From contig NZ_JAHEPS010000004.1 of assembly GCF_018596335.1 (NCBI RefSeq), positions 372,001-436,000 on the forward strand: 64,000 bases of DNA. Direction: 5' to 3'. The DNA is from Shewanella jiangmenensis (GTDB lineage: Bacteria; Pseudomonadota; Gammaproteobacteria; Enterobacterales; Shewanellaceae). A program made the position numbers and the translations under genes. A model generated the notes under the pieces. The model worked only from the letters and a program-made list of their open reading frames with translations, did no database searches and had not been told where the DNA came from. Below, in pieces: positions 1-9,333 of the stretch; position 1 is the stretch's first letter; the number at the start of each line of letters is the position of its first letter.

Positions 1-2
1 TG

Positions 3-1439
3 CGTCATACCCTGATTGCCCTCGGCGCCGGTGTGCTGTGCGGCGCGCTGATTGTCGGCGACTTTGCGCCGCTCCCAAGCCTTGAATTTTTGCTGCGCGC
101 CGCTGCTGAGCTTGTGTATCGCGACGGCAGTTGGCGGCTTTGGAATATCAATGTCATTCTCGCCATGGTATTGCTTGGCGCCATGACTGCCGTATTGGCT
201 CGAAGCGGCGTGGTGGCGGACTTTGGCCGGGCACTGGCGCTGCGCCTGCGTGATGCGCGTCAGGCGCGTCTTGGCATAGTCGGCCTTGGTTTTTTGGTGT
301 TTATCGATGGCATCTTTAGCTGCCTCGCTGTGGGTAATGTCGGGCGTCCGATTGCCGGTCGTTACGGCATATCGCCGCCGCGGCTTGCTTATCTTGTTGA
401 TACCACGGCCTCACCGCTCTGTTCTCTGGTGCCGGTGGCGAGTTGGGGGCCTTATGTAATGACGCTGCTTGCAGCGCTGAGCTTCCTGCCTGTCACGCCC
501 TTTGAGGCCTTTGTCAGCATCGCCTCGATGAACTTTTATGCCATCGCCAGTCTGGTGCTGGTGCTGGTGGGCACCTGGCTTAATTGGGGCTGGCGTTTTG
601 ATGAAACCGCAGTAACAGACTTAGCTTCTTCAGCTGAGGCGGATTCCAGCGCCGGGCCTGCGCGGCTGTGGCCATTGTTGGTGCCGCTGCTTGGGCTCCT
701 TATCAGCGCTTTGCTGCTGATGCTCTACTCTGGAATGCAGCTTGCCACTAAGCCCGGTATCGCAGCTGCGCTGATGGCCGCCGATATCGGCAGCGCCATG
801 CGCTATGCGGCCGCCATCGCCCTGCTTCTTGCGCTTGGGGTAAGCGTCTTTCACGGGCGTGGCACCAAGGTGTTGGCCGACCTGGTGGTTGGCGTAAAAG
901 GCATGGGCTTTGCGCTCGCGGTGTTGCTGCTGACCTGGATGATGGGCGCGGTTATTCAGGCGCTTGGCAGCGCCGAGTTGATTGCTGGGTATGCCCGTGA
1001 ATTGCTGTCGCCGTCGTTACTGCTTGCCGGGGTGTTTGTCCTTTGCGCCATTATGGCCTTTGTTACCGGCACCAGTTGGGGCACCTTTGCGATTATGATC
1101 CCCCTTTGCACCGCGGTGGCCCACGCTCTGGCGCCAGAGCTGCTTCTTGGCGCGATTGCCGCTGTGATGGCGGGGTCTGTGTTTGGTGACCACTGCTCGC
1201 CGATTTCCGACACCAGTGTGCTCAGTGCCAGCGCCAGCGGCTGCACGGTGCACGACCATGTGGTGACCCAGTTGCCCTTTGCCCTGATGGCGGCGGCATC
1301 GGCACTGCTCGGCTTTGGGCTGATGAATCTTGGGGTGTCTCAGTGGCCTTCGCTGCTGCTTTGCCTGCTGTTTGCGATGCTGCTGCTGAAACTCTTTGAT
1401 TGGCGCCAGCAACGCAGCATGGCGCTTTTGTCTGGCTGA
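3..1439 (+). CDS. Na+/H+ antiporter NhaC family protein (5' end outside window)
   Basis: The reading frame is open from base 3, so the start codon lies upstream; the GTG at 33 is internal. At least 479 residues of a polytopic inner-membrane protein with about ten hydrophobic segments are present. The C-terminal block around 1060-1230 (GTSWGT, then GSVFGDHCSPISDTS) is the conserved signature of NhaC-type antiporters, which exchange cytoplasmic Na+ for external H+ or act as amino-acid/malate-linked antiporters. A short acidic/serine loop near 615-650 separates two membrane halves. The family call is firm; the transported ion or substrate cannot be read from the sequence. Confidence 0.85.
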   Translation, partial: RHTLIALGAGVLCGALIVGDFAPLPSLEFLLRAAAELVYRDGSWRLWNINVILAMVLLGAMTAVLARSGVVADFGRALALRLRDARQARLGIVGLGFLVFIDGIFSCLAVGNVGRPIAGRYGISPPRLAYLVDTTASPLCSLVPVASWGPYVMTLLAALSFLPVTPFEAFVSIASMNFYAIASLVLVLVGTWLNWGWRFDETAVTDLASSAEADSSAGPARLWPLLVPLLGLLISALLLMLYSGMQLATKPGIAAALMAADIGSAMRYAAAIALLLALGVSVFHGRGTKVLADLVVGVKGMGFALAVLLLTWMMGAVIQALGSAELIAGYARELLSPSLLLAGVFVLCAIMAFVTGTSWGTFAIMIPLCTAVAHALAPELLLGAIAAVMAGSVFGDHCSPISDTSVLSASASGCTVHDHVVTQLPFALMAAASALLGFGLMNLGVSQWPSLLLCLLFAMLLLKLFDWRQQRSMALLSG

Positions 1440-1531
1440 AACCGAAAATTACTCACGCAGCCGAGCGGGCATTGGGCTCGCTTAGCCGTTAGAATAGCGG
1501 CCAGTTTATTCAGGTTTTTTAAGGAGACACC

Positions 1532-1885
1532 ATGAGCATTATCCGTATGGACACCGGCGCGCGTATGAGCAGCATTGTCATTCATCAGGGCACTGTGTAC
1601 CTGTGCGGTCAGGTGGCCAAAGACAAATACGCCGACATCACCACCCAAACTCAAACCATGCTCGAAGAAGTAGATACCCTGCTTGCCCAGGCAGGCAGCA
1701 GCCGTGAACATCTGCTGAGCTGCACCATCTATTTGAAAAACATGGCCGATTACGATGCCATGAACGCAGTGTGGGATGCCTGGGTGCCAACGGGTCATGC
1801 GCCGGCGCGCGCCTGTGTGGAAGCCGCGATTGCCGAGCCTGAGTATCTGGTGGAAGTATCTGTGGTGGCAGCGCTTAAAAGCTAA
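1532..1885 (+). CDS. RidA/YjgF/UK114 family protein (enamine/imine deaminase-like)
   Basis: 117 residues, the usual length of this trimeric cytosolic family. The arginine that binds the substrate carboxylate in RidA enzymes is kept at about residue 93 in APARACVEA. The start ATG follows AAGGAG at about 1520. Family members hydrolyse reactive enamine/imine intermediates, notably 2-aminoacrylate released by PLP-dependent threonine/serine dehydratases. An ilvA-type dehydratase lies about 53 kb away in this window, but there is no linkage. The sequence differs enough from canonical RidA that another subfamily (Rid2-7) is possible, so no symbol is given. Confidence 0.85.
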   Translation: MSIIRMDTGARMSSIVIHQGTVYLCGQVAKDKYADITTQTQTMLEEVDTLLAQAGSSREHLLSCTIYLKNMADYDAMNAVWDAWVPTGHAPARACVEAAIAEPEYLVEVSVVAALKS

Positions 1886-1891
1886 AGGCGT

Positions 1892-2155
1892 TCAGGGGCT
1901 TATCAGGATCCGGCCGAATTCGGCCCCTTCGATATCCGGCGTGATGGCAATGATGCGATCAAGCCGGATGGCGCGGCTCGCGGTGGCGGTTTCAACCTGC
2001 AGCCATTCGCTTTTGTCGGCACGGGTCTCGAGGGTCACAGCCCGGCCGTGGATCCGGCCTTCGTCTTTAAGCTCCAGCAGCAGCGGGTAGCGCCGGATGC
2101 AGGCAAGCTCCAGAAAGTCATAGTGGCCGCAGGCGATGCCTCGATATGTTTGCAT
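1892..2155 (-). CDS. rof: Rho-binding antiterminator Rof
   Basis: 87 residues, close to E. coli Rof (84). The pattern matches from memory: I-x-CG-x-YD-x-LELAC near the N-terminus, LLLELKD in the middle, then VETATASRAIRLDRI. Rof binds the Rho hexamer and blocks its RNA-binding site, lowering Rho-dependent termination. The gene converges on the RidA-family gene, with 6 bp between the two stop codons. The 206 bp beyond its start carry AT-rich DNA suitable for promoters of this gene and of the divergent DUF1223 gene; no specific operator is seen. Confidence 0.82.
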   Translation of the reverse strand: MQTYRGIACGHYDFLELACIRRYPLLLELKDEGRIHGRAVTLETRADKSEWLQVETATASRAIRLDRIIAITPDIEGAEFGRILISP

Positions 2156-2361
2156 AAATCCTCTTCTTTTTATTGTATTGCAACTACTTGCGTTGCTATT
2201 TCTGATGTCGCTTAGTCTATCCCCGCTTAAACCTTAGCCCTTATCGCGCTGTTTTCAAGCACTAAGCTGAAATTGCCCGCAGCGCACGCCGGTCTGCTGT
2301 GGTATTCCCGATAGCTGTTAATGGTGCTGCCAATGTCACTGCGAATGATGGGTCGCTACGA

Positions 2362-3102
2362 ATGATGCCGGCCATGCTTTTTCCTATGGCTTTGCTGCTT
2401 ATGCTGGCCGCAATCCCGCTGCCGCGTGCTGCGGCGCTCGAGTTTCAACGCCAGAGTGATAACAAAGCGCCTGTAATTATCGAGCTTTACACCTCCCAGG
2501 GCTGCAGCAGTTGCCCGCCGGCCGAAGCCTGGCTGTCGGAATTTGCCGGGCAACCCGCGCTTTGGCAGCGCTACTTTCCGCTCGCCTTTCATGTGAGCTA
2601 CTGGGATTACCTTGGCTGGAAAGACCCCTTTGCCGACAGCCGTTTTGGCAAGCGTCAGTATGCTCACTGGAATCAAAAGCACAGCAAGGGCGTGTACACA
2701 CCGCAGATTTTTATCACAGGCAAAGAGTGGCGCGGCGGTGAGGTTTCTGTTTTGAATGAGGCAGTGGCAGCAAGGTTAGCGCTCAGCATCAGCGACGATA
2801 AACTCAGCGCCGACTATGAGGGCAAAGCGGCGACACTGAATGTGGCGCTGGTTGGCGTTGGCATTCGCACTCAGGTGGCGCGGGGCGAAAACCGAGGCAA
2901 GTTACTGGCGCAGGACTTTGCTGTGTTGTCGCTGCAACGCTTTGAAAATCAAACGCCAAACGCTGCGCAAAGCCGGTTTGGCGGTGAGTTTACGTTGAAG
3001 ATAAGCGCATTTTCGCAAGTGGCACCGAGACTCGCGCTGGTGGCCTGGACCGAGCAGGATATGCGGCCGCTGCAGGCGGTCGGTGGCTGGCTGCAGCCCT
3101 GA
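2362..3102 (+). CDS. DUF1223 domain secreted thioredoxin-fold protein
   Basis: 246 residues from the ATG at 2362, chosen because it gives a clean signal peptide (MALLLMLAAIPLPRAAA). A GTG at 2299 in the same frame would add 21 non-signal-like residues. After cleavage comes VIIELYTSQGCSSCPPAE with C48 and C51 in a CxxC-P arrangement typical of DUF1223 proteins, and then KRQYAHWNQ and VYTPQIFI, also typical. A periplasmic redox or chaperone role is inferred from the fold; no substrate is known. The short stretch after the stop (about 3102-3140) holds two imperfect copies of a 19-bp GAGCCTC-type unit. Confidence 0.8.
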   Translation: MMPAMLFPMALLLMLAAIPLPRAAALEFQRQSDNKAPVIIELYTSQGCSSCPPAEAWLSEFAGQPALWQRYFPLAFHVSYWDYLGWKDPFADSRFGKRQYAHWNQKHSKGVYTPQIFITGKEWRGGEVSVLNEAVAARLALSISDDKLSADYEGKAATLNVALVGVGIRTQVARGENRGKLLAQDFAVLSLQRFENQTPNAAQSRFGGEFTLKISAFSQVAPRLALVAWTEQDMRPLQAVGGWLQP

Positions 3103-3299
3103 GCCTCTGATTAAGCCCAGAGCCTCAGAGCCAGCCCTGATTTGTAAAGGCTGCGACCTCTTAGCAAACGAGTGATGAGGATAGTGCCTTGTACTGACCG
3201 CCGCTTTGTGGTGTCGTAGGCGGACTTTTCAGTTCAGGGAGGATGGCGCGTGAAGATCCAGACAAAAGCCGGGCAAACAAACATTTCCGGGGGCCGACC

Positions 3300-4634
3300 A
3301 TGAAACTGCTGCTGGTCCACGGCTGGAGTGTTATCGACACCAACACTTACGGCGGCCTTGCCGATGCGCTCGCCAGGTTTGCCCCGCCCGGGCTTGAGCT
3401 CGAAATCAGCCACATTTACCTTGGCCGTTACATCAGTTTTGATGACAACGTGCGCATGGACGATCTTGCGCTTGCCTTTGAGCGGGCGCGGCGCGAGCTG
3501 CTCGGCGATGAGCCGTTTTCGGTGATTACCCACTCCACTGGCGCGCCTGTGATGCGAAGCTGGCTTAAGCGTTATTACCCCAACTCGCTTGCGACCTGCC
3601 CGCTGCGTCACCTCATCATGCTGGCCCCGGCCAACCATGGCTCGGCGCTGGCGCAGCTTGGCAAGTCGCGTTTGGGGCGGATTAAAGCCTGGTTTGATGA
3701 TGTCGAGCCTGGGCAGCAGGTGCTTGACTGGCTTGAACTTGGCAGCGAAGGGCAGCGGCAGCTGAGCGATTATTGGCTCGGCCAGTCGCCGGTGGCCGAA
3801 GGTGTGTATCCTTTTGTGATTTCAGGCGAAACCATCGACAGCAAACTCTATGACTTTCTGAACAGTTACACGGCTGAACCCGGCAGCGACGGAGTAGTGC
3901 GCCTGGCTGCAGCTAACCTTAATTACCGCGCGCTGACCCTGCGCGAAGTGGATTGTGAACCCCCTGTCGCAAGCGACGGCGCTATTGCCTGCGTGCCCTT
4001 TGAGCTTGTCAGCGAGCGCGTTGCTCCCGCCTGTGCGTTTGAAGTGCTGCCAAAGGCCAGCCACAGCGGCAGCAAACTTGGCATTATGGCCTCGGTCAGT
4101 AGCCGCACCAAAGAGCCTCAGACGGTGGTCAGCAGTATTCTTGCCTGCCTTAAGGTGGCAACACCCACCGACTACGAGGCTGAAATGGCCGCCATGGCCG
4201 GACGCTCTAAGCAGCGCGGCGCCCGCTATTGTCAGCTGGTTATTCGGGTATGGGACGATGAAGGCCATAGCGTGCCCGACTTTGACTTTTTGCTGCTTGG
4301 CGGCCCCGACTACGACCCCAACCGCTTGCCCAAGGGCTTTTTTCAGGACAGGCAAAAAAACCAGCGTGTCGGCAATGCGCTGACCCTGTATCTCAACCAC
4401 GACAAAATGCTGAAACTGGCTGAGCAGTGCTGGGGTTTTCGAATTGTGCCCCGCCCCGATAAAGGGCTGTGCCATTACCGGGCGGCAGAGTATCGCGCCT
4501 GCGCCAGCGTCGCCGATGAACTCAAACCCAATCAAACTCTTATGCTTGACCTTGTACTGAAGCGGCGGGTGCATGCCAATGTGTTCAGTTTTACGCAGGA
4601 AGGCGGCGATTTCAGGGATCTTGCCAAGGTATAG
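3300..4634 (+). CDS. Alpha/beta hydrolase (lipase/esterase-like)
   Basis: 444 residues. The ATG at 3300 follows a GGGGG ribosome-binding stretch and opens directly into the fold's first strand, LLLVHGWS (oxyanion-hole HG motif); the upstream in-frame ATG at 3243 adds a non-homologous leader. The nucleophile elbow is THSTG with Ser79, a variant of GxSxG. A DGVV stretch near residue 180 and a histidine in KASHSGSKLG near 260 could complete the triad. The last third (from about residue 290) resembles no catalytic core I know and may bind lipid or a partner. No signal peptide, so probably cytoplasmic. Substrate unknown. Confidence 0.7.
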   Translation: MKLLLVHGWSVIDTNTYGGLADALARFAPPGLELEISHIYLGRYISFDDNVRMDDLALAFERARRELLGDEPFSVITHSTGAPVMRSWLKRYYPNSLATCPLRHLIMLAPANHGSALAQLGKSRLGRIKAWFDDVEPGQQVLDWLELGSEGQRQLSDYWLGQSPVAEGVYPFVISGETIDSKLYDFLNSYTAEPGSDGVVRLAAANLNYRALTLREVDCEPPVASDGAIACVPFELVSERVAPACAFEVLPKASHSGSKLGIMASVSSRTKEPQTVVSSILACLKVATPTDYEAEMAAMAGRSKQRGARYCQLVIRVWDDEGHSVPDFDFLLLGGPDYDPNRLPKGFFQDRQKNQRVGNALTLYLNHDKMLKLAEQCWGFRIVPRPDKGLCHYRAAEYRACASVADELKPNQTLMLDLVLKRRVHANVFSFTQEGGDFRDLAKV

Positions 4635-4846
4635 AGGTGGACTGGCCGAGCGGCAGAATATACTGCTGCCACTGCTTGAGTTTACCGATGATTGTGCGTA
4701 TAACGAAAGTTGTGATGCAAAAGTATTACAGCTTGAAAGCGGTTTTGTAACATCATCGCGGTGCAGTCACGGCGGTCAATGCCTCAGTGTAAGGCGGTTG
4801 GCCGGGTGTCAGGCGGTGGGTCTCCAGTTCAGAACAGGAGTCGGCA

Positions 4847-6388
4847 ATGCAATCCATCTACAAACCCCTGGCAGCAGCGGTCACTCTGGCCCTGTGCACC
4901 GGCGCTTACGCGGCAGAGCAAGCGCGTTATATAGTCAAATTCAAAGAGGGCAAGGGCCCGAGCGTGATGGCGCAGCTTAACGCTCAGGGCGGCAAGCTGG
5001 CGCTGGAGCTCGATTCAGTCAACGCTGCGGCTTTTATGTTGCCCGCGCAGGCGGTAAAGGGGCTGGCGAACAACCCCAACGTTGAGTATGTCGAGCCGGA
5101 CGTGAAACGCTTCCCCATGGCGCAGCAGGTACCCTACGGCATCCCCATGGTGCAGGCCGATCAGGTCAGTGACAGCGCCACCTCCAATATGACGGTGTGC
5201 ATCATAGACTCAGGCTATGAACTGGCACACGAAGATTTATCCGGCAATCAGGTTAGCGGCACCAATGACGCAGGTACAGGGAACTGGTTTACCGACGAAA
5301 ACCACCATGGCACCCATGTCGCCGGCACCATAGCCGCCATGAATAACAGTGTCGGTGTGGTCGGGGTTAACCCCAATGGCCATCTTAACCTGCACATTAT
5401 CAAGGTATTCAATGCCGATGGCTGGGGTTACTCTTCAACTCTGGTGTCAGCGCTGGACAAGTGTAAGGTCGCTGGGGCCAAGGTGATTAACATGAGCCTT
5501 GGCGGCCCGCTCAAGAGCCGTACCGAAGACACCGCCTTTGCCAATGCCGAAAAGGCCGGGATTATCTCGGTGGCGGCGGCCGGCAATGACGGCAACACCC
5601 GCCACTCGTACCCTGCATCTTACAACTCGGTCATTTCAGTGGCCGCCATCGACAGCAACAAGGTAGTTGCCGATTTTTCGCAAAAAACCAGTCAGGTTGA
5701 ATTGTCCGGCCCCGGCGTTGGGGTGTTGTCCTCTGTGCCCATGGGTACAGCGCTGGTGGCCAGTGCCAATGTGGGCGGCAGCAACTACGACGCAATCGGC
5801 ATGGATGGCTCGCCCACCGGCAGCGCCTCCGGCATGCTTGCCGACTGCGGCACAGGCGAAGCCACCTGCAACGCCAACGGTCAGGTGTGTCTTATCCAAC
5901 GCGGGGTAATTTCCTTTGCTGATAAAGTACTTGCCTGCCAAAACGGCGGCGGTATTGCTGCCATCATCTACAACAACGTGGCCGGTGCGCTGAACGGTAC
6001 CCTGGGCGGTGTGGCAACCACTATCCCATCGGTTGGGGTTACCGATGTTGACGGCCAGGCGATGCTGGCAAACGTCGGCAGCCTTGCCAGCGTCAATATC
6101 ACCAATGGCAACTATGCCCTGTTTGACGGCACCTCGATGGCGACGCCCCATGTGGCAGGTGTGGCGGCTTTGGTGTGGAGCCAGTATCCCCAGTGCAGCA
6201 ACACTCAAATCCGCGCGGCGCTGCGAGCCACGGCTGAAGATTTGGGCGTAGCGGGCCGTGACGATGCCTACGGCTATGGCCTGGTGCGGGCGAAAGCCGC
6301 AGTCACCTATCTTGCCAATGGTTGTGACGGTGGCTCAGGCTCCGGCGGCGGTGGTGGCGGCACCTGTAAGGGCCGCAACTGTAAATAA
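4847..6388 (+). CDS. Secreted subtilisin-like serine protease (peptidase S8) with inserted PA domain
   Basis: 513 residues. The start follows AGGAG at about 4835. Order: signal peptide 1-22 (cut after AYA), I9-type propeptide about 24-90 ending near VEYVEPD, then the S8 catalytic domain. Catalytic residues seen: Asp121 (IIDSGYE), His154 (HHGTHVAG), Ser430 (DGTSMATPH), and oxyanion Asn247 (AAGND). Between Asn247 and Ser430 sits an insert of about 130 residues resembling a protease-associated (PA) domain, with cysteines 334, 341, 348 and 364. The C-terminus is a Gly/Ser run followed by CKGRNCK. The enzyme should be exported and self-processed. All catalytic residues are intact. Confidence 0.92.
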   Translation: MQSIYKPLAAAVTLALCTGAYAAEQARYIVKFKEGKGPSVMAQLNAQGGKLALELDSVNAAAFMLPAQAVKGLANNPNVEYVEPDVKRFPMAQQVPYGIPMVQADQVSDSATSNMTVCIIDSGYELAHEDLSGNQVSGTNDAGTGNWFTDENHHGTHVAGTIAAMNNSVGVVGVNPNGHLNLHIIKVFNADGWGYSSTLVSALDKCKVAGAKVINMSLGGPLKSRTEDTAFANAEKAGIISVAAAGNDGNTRHSYPASYNSVISVAAIDSNKVVADFSQKTSQVELSGPGVGVLSSVPMGTALVASANVGGSNYDAIGMDGSPTGSASGMLADCGTGEATCNANGQVCLIQRGVISFADKVLACQNGGGIAAIIYNNVAGALNGTLGGVATTIPSVGVTDVDGQAMLANVGSLASVNITNGNYALFDGTSMATPHVAGVAALVWSQYPQCSNTQIRAALRATAEDLGVAGRDDAYGYGLVRAKAAVTYLANGCDGGSGSGGGGGGTCKGRNCK

Positions 6389-6457
6389 CGCATTTGTTAT
6401 GCTGTTGTCAGCAGTGCCGATGTCAGCAGTGCCGTAGAAACTAAAGCTGCTGAAACT

Positions 6458-6502
6458 TAAGCAGATGTAACATAAGCAGATGTAATTTAAGCAGATGTAA
6501 CG
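6458..6502. repeat. Tandem repeat, 15-bp unit x3
   Basis: Three adjacent copies of taagcagatgtaa plus two variable bases begin at 6458, 6473 and 6488. They lie between the protease stop codon and the terminator at 6552. A second duplicated string, gtcagcagtgccg, occurs just upstream at about 6408 and 6422. No coding potential is seen. Confidence 0.85.
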
Positions 6503-6551
6503 AACGCGCCTGTCACTCAGCGCTGAGCTGGTACCGCTGAGGTGTCGGTAT

Positions 6552-6578
6552 AAAAAACCGGTCTTTGACCGGTTTTTT
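6552..6578. terminator. Bidirectional intrinsic terminator between S8 protease and DUF3300 genes
   Basis: The perfect inverted repeat AAAAAACCGGTC / GACCGGTTTTTT has a 3-nt loop. The A-run and T-run give a U-tract on either strand, so it can end both convergent transcripts. Confidence 0.9.
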
Positions 6579-6601
6579 GTTTCTGGTGGCGGCGCTGAAA
6601 C

Positions 6602-8185
6602 TTACTGGCGCTCGCGTGGCTCATGGCGTTCACGGGGCTCCTGGCGCTCACGCTGCGCTGCCCGGTCGTGGTTCATGCCGCGCTCGCTTGACTGCTGCCG
6701 CTCACGGACCTGTGCCCGTTCCTGGCTCATGCCGCGGTCTCGCTCTGGCTGCTGGCTGCGCTGCTCACGCTGAGGTTCACGCATCTGCTCGCGCTGAGGC
6801 TGGCGCATTTGTTCGCGCTGCTGTTCACGCATCTGCTCGCGCACGGCGGGCTGTTCACGCTCGCGGCTCTGTTGCAGCTGGTCACGGGTACGGGCCTGAT
6901 CGCGTTCTTTTGGCTCGTTGATGCGCCAGCCGCCGTTGGCTTTATCCAGACGTTCATCGCGGACGCGTTGCTCGTTTTGCTCCCGTGAGCGACTGTCGTT
7001 CAGCTCGCGGCTGCGGCTGTCATTGCGGGCCTCATTACGGGCATCGTTTCGCGCGTCGTTACGGGCTTCGCTGCGCATCTCATTGCGGTTGTCGCCCTTG
7101 TCTCTGGTGCGCAGCTCGCCTTGCTCTCTTGAGCCTGCATCCCGTGAGCGATGTTCGTTGCCGTTCATCCGTGCCTTGAACTCCTGCTCCCGCGCCTGGC
7201 TGATGGTGCGCGGCTGGATGTCGCGGCGGTCAAGGCCTCCGTTTTCACTGCTGATACTGCGGCGGGCCACTTCTTCACGGTGCAGATGCTGGCGCTCCAT
7301 CCGGCTTGGGGTGTGGTCGTGGTAGCGTTTACGCACGTCCATGCTGCGATACTCCACCCCACGGCGATGGCCGGGGTTGTGGCGCCAGCGCTGGGCACCA
7401 TGGCTGATGGCGTATCTTGGCTCCGGCGGACGCTTGTAGTGATGGTGGTGGTGCACTATCACGTGGCGGTCGTACCAATGGAAATTGGAGAAGTAAAAGT
7501 TAAACGAGATGCTGATGCCCGAATGCCAGCCAAAGTGACGATGGTAGCTCACATAGCCGGGGAAGGGCGCCCAGTACACAGGTGGGTACAGGTGCCAGCG
7601 CCAGCGGCCGTACACCACACGCGGGTCGTAGTAGGGCACATAAATCACCTCAGGGCGGGGCGATTCGATAATGATTTGAGTGGGTTGGCGTTTTACCACC
7701 AGATTTTCGCCGCCATCAAGGTTACCGGCTCGGTCGGCTTCGCGGCGCAGCATCTGAATGGTATCGAGCACGTCTTCTTCGTCGGCGAGGAAGGCATCAC
7801 CCAGATCCCGGGTCCAGTCGAGGTCGTCGCTCATCCGTTCAAGCACATCGGGGAAGGCAACCAGTGCGGTTACGCTTGGGTCCCAGCCTTGCTTCTCGGC
7901 CTTGTCCATCATCTTTTTCGGGCTGAGCTTGCGGTTTTTTTCGCGCCAGCGGCTCGCCTCAACCACTTCGAGCGGGTAGCTCGAGGCAATCAGAATGTGG
8001 GTCAGCAGGGTGTCCGGATACAGAGCGACCGGCGCCAGCAGCCGGGCCAGTTCGGCCTCGGAAAAACGCTCGGAACGGATCTCGCTGTCGTCGGGATATT
8101 CTGCCTTCGCCACTGAGGTGCAACCGGCAAACAGCGGCAGGCAAATCAGGGCTGACAGCAGTTGAATTCGAATAGACCTGTTCAT
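6602..8185 (-). CDS. DUF3300 domain lipoprotein with long repetitive charged tail
   Basis: 527 residues. A lipoprotein signal with lipobox LFAGC (Cys22) predicts lipid anchoring. Residues about 40-260 are the DUF3300 domain (LLAPVALYPDTLL, VIYVPYYDPRVVYG, aromatic/His-rich FHWYDRH and a His5 run). From about residue 330 to the end the protein is low complexity: ARND/ARNE tetrapeptide repeats, then REQMREQ/REPQREQ and RERQ repeats. The tail is strongly hydrophilic and mixed-charge, probably disordered. Function of the family is unknown to me; surface or envelope location is inferred. The tail could be hypervariable in length because its DNA is itself repetitive. Confidence 0.85.
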   Translation of the reverse strand: MNRSIRIQLLSALICLPLFAGCTSVAKAEYPDDSEIRSERFSEAELARLLAPVALYPDTLLTHILIASSYPLEVVEASRWREKNRKLSPKKMMDKAEKQGWDPSVTALVAFPDVLERMSDDLDWTRDLGDAFLADEEDVLDTIQMLRREADRAGNLDGGENLVVKRQPTQIIIESPRPEVIYVPYYDPRVVYGRWRWHLYPPVYWAPFPGYVSYHRHFGWHSGISISFNFYFSNFHWYDRHVIVHHHHHYKRPPEPRYAISHGAQRWRHNPGHRRGVEYRSMDVRKRYHDHTPSRMERQHLHREEVARRSISSENGGLDRRDIQPRTISQAREQEFKARMNGNEHRSRDAGSREQGELRTRDKGDNRNEMRSEARNDARNDARNEARNDSRSRELNDSRSREQNEQRVRDERLDKANGGWRINEPKERDQARTRDQLQQSREREQPAVREQMREQQREQMRQPQREQMREPQREQRSQQPERDRGMSQERAQVRERQQSSERGMNHDRAAQRERQEPRERHEPRERQ

Positions 8186-8526
8186 AGGGCCTCCTTGACA
8201 GTACCGGCAGTTCGCCAGTTTGTGTCAGCTTACAAAGCCCAAGATGAACAAAGGCTGAAGAGTCTCAGGCTCATCACGCGGATTAAAAAAGCAGCAAGAC
8301 AGATGGCCGCAGAGGTAGATGCGCTGTGGCTGCAGTGGTTGTCGGTAGCGGCTGCAGAAATTTGGGCTGTCAGTACTTGGTTGTCATTTCGGCGGTCGCC
8401 TTCTCATGATTTCAGATATCCGTTACAACTACTCATCTGCACCTTGCTGGCTGGCCGAATAGCCCTTAGATACCTGCATAGGCTCGGGGCTGCAAAGTAC
8501 TCAATCGATAATCAAAGGACTGATTT
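8186..8526. other. Intergenic region (341 bp) between divergent genes
   Basis: Must carry promoters for the DUF3300 gene (leftward) and the outer-membrane-like gene (rightward). An open frame across it on the + strand (from 8162) overlaps the DUF3300 start, has no ribosome-binding site and no recognisable protein character, so it is not called. No strong hairpin or repeat is seen. Confidence 0.5.
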
Positions 8527-9333
8527 ATGACCACCAAAGCTACCCGGGGACTGCTGCCAATCGCCCTGCTTGCGGCCACCACATCGGCCTCGGCTGTCGC
8601 CGACAACAAAGAAGAGCTGGCCAAGCAGTTGGCCAATCCGGTCGCTTCTCTTATCAGCGTGCCGATACAGGCAAACTACGACACCAACCTTGGCTCGAAT
8701 GACGGCGGTGAGCGGCTGCTTATCAATGTGCAGCCGGTGGTGCCTTTTTCCCTGAATGATGAGTGGAACCTGATTTCCCGCACCATCTTACCTGTGGTGT
8801 CGCAGCAGGATATTTTCCCCGGCGCCGGCGACCAGTTTGGTCTGGGAGATGCGGTGCAAAGCCTGTTCTTTTCGCCCAAGGCGGTTGGTGCCAGCGGCTG
8901 GATTTGGGGCGCAGGGCCGGTGATGCTGCTGCCAACGGCCAGCGAAAAACTGATCGGCGCCGATAAATGGGGGCTTGGCCCGACCGGAGTGATGCTGAAA
9001 CAGCAGGGCCCCTGGACCTATGGCTTGCTGGCCAACCATATCTGGTCGGTGGGCGGTAAGGGTAACGCCGACATCAATGCCACCTTTTTGCAGCCGTTTT
9101 TGGTGTACACCACGCCAAGCGCCTATTCCCTTTCGTTCAATACCGAATCCACCTACGACTGGGAGTCACAGCAATGGGCTGTGCCGCTGAACCTTAACCT
9201 GGCAAAGATCACCAAGATTGGCGATCAACTGGTCAGCTTTGGCGGCGGCATACGTTACTGGCTCGATGGCCCTGAAACCGGCGCCGAAGGCTTTGGTGTA
9301 CGCCTCACTTTTACCCTGATGTTTCCGAGCTGA
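8527..9333 (+). CDS. Putative outer-membrane transporter-like beta-barrel protein
   Basis: 268 residues with a signal peptide (cut near ASAVA, about residue 24) and AGGAC before the ATG. The mature part alternates aromatic and polar residues and ends in F (FTLMFPS region), as in small beta barrels. The pattern NYDTNLGSNDGGERLLINVQPVVPFSL and the tail GGGIRYWLDGPETGAEGFGVRL resemble the family often annotated 'transporter' or MetA-pathway (phenol degradation) outer-membrane protein. Substrate unknown. It is divergent from the DUF3300 gene. Confidence 0.65.
   Translation: MTTKATRGLLPIALLAATTSASAVADNKEELAKQLANPVASLISVPIQANYDTNLGSNDGGERLLINVQPVVPFSLNDEWNLISRTILPVVSQQDIFPGAGDQFGLGDAVQSLFFSPKAVGASGWIWGAGPVMLLPTASEKLIGADKWGLGPTGVMLKQQGPWTYGLLANHIWSVGGKGNADINATFLQPFLVYTTPSAYSLSFNTESTYDWESQQWAVPLNLNLAKITKIGDQLVSFGGGIRYWLDGPETGAEGFGVRLTFTLMFPS

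Noticed and set aside
4573-4980. 135-codon + strand frame between the hydrolase and protease genes
   Set aside because: It overlaps both real genes in another frame and lacks a ribosome-binding site and protein-like composition.
7151-8116. 321-codon frame antisense to the DUF3300 gene
   Set aside because: Antisense shadow of a GC-rich gene; the opposite strand has a signal peptide, lipobox and recognised domain.
8162-8530. 122-codon + strand frame before the outer-membrane-like gene
   Set aside because: Overlaps the DUF3300 start region; no ribosome-binding site, no recognisable domain.
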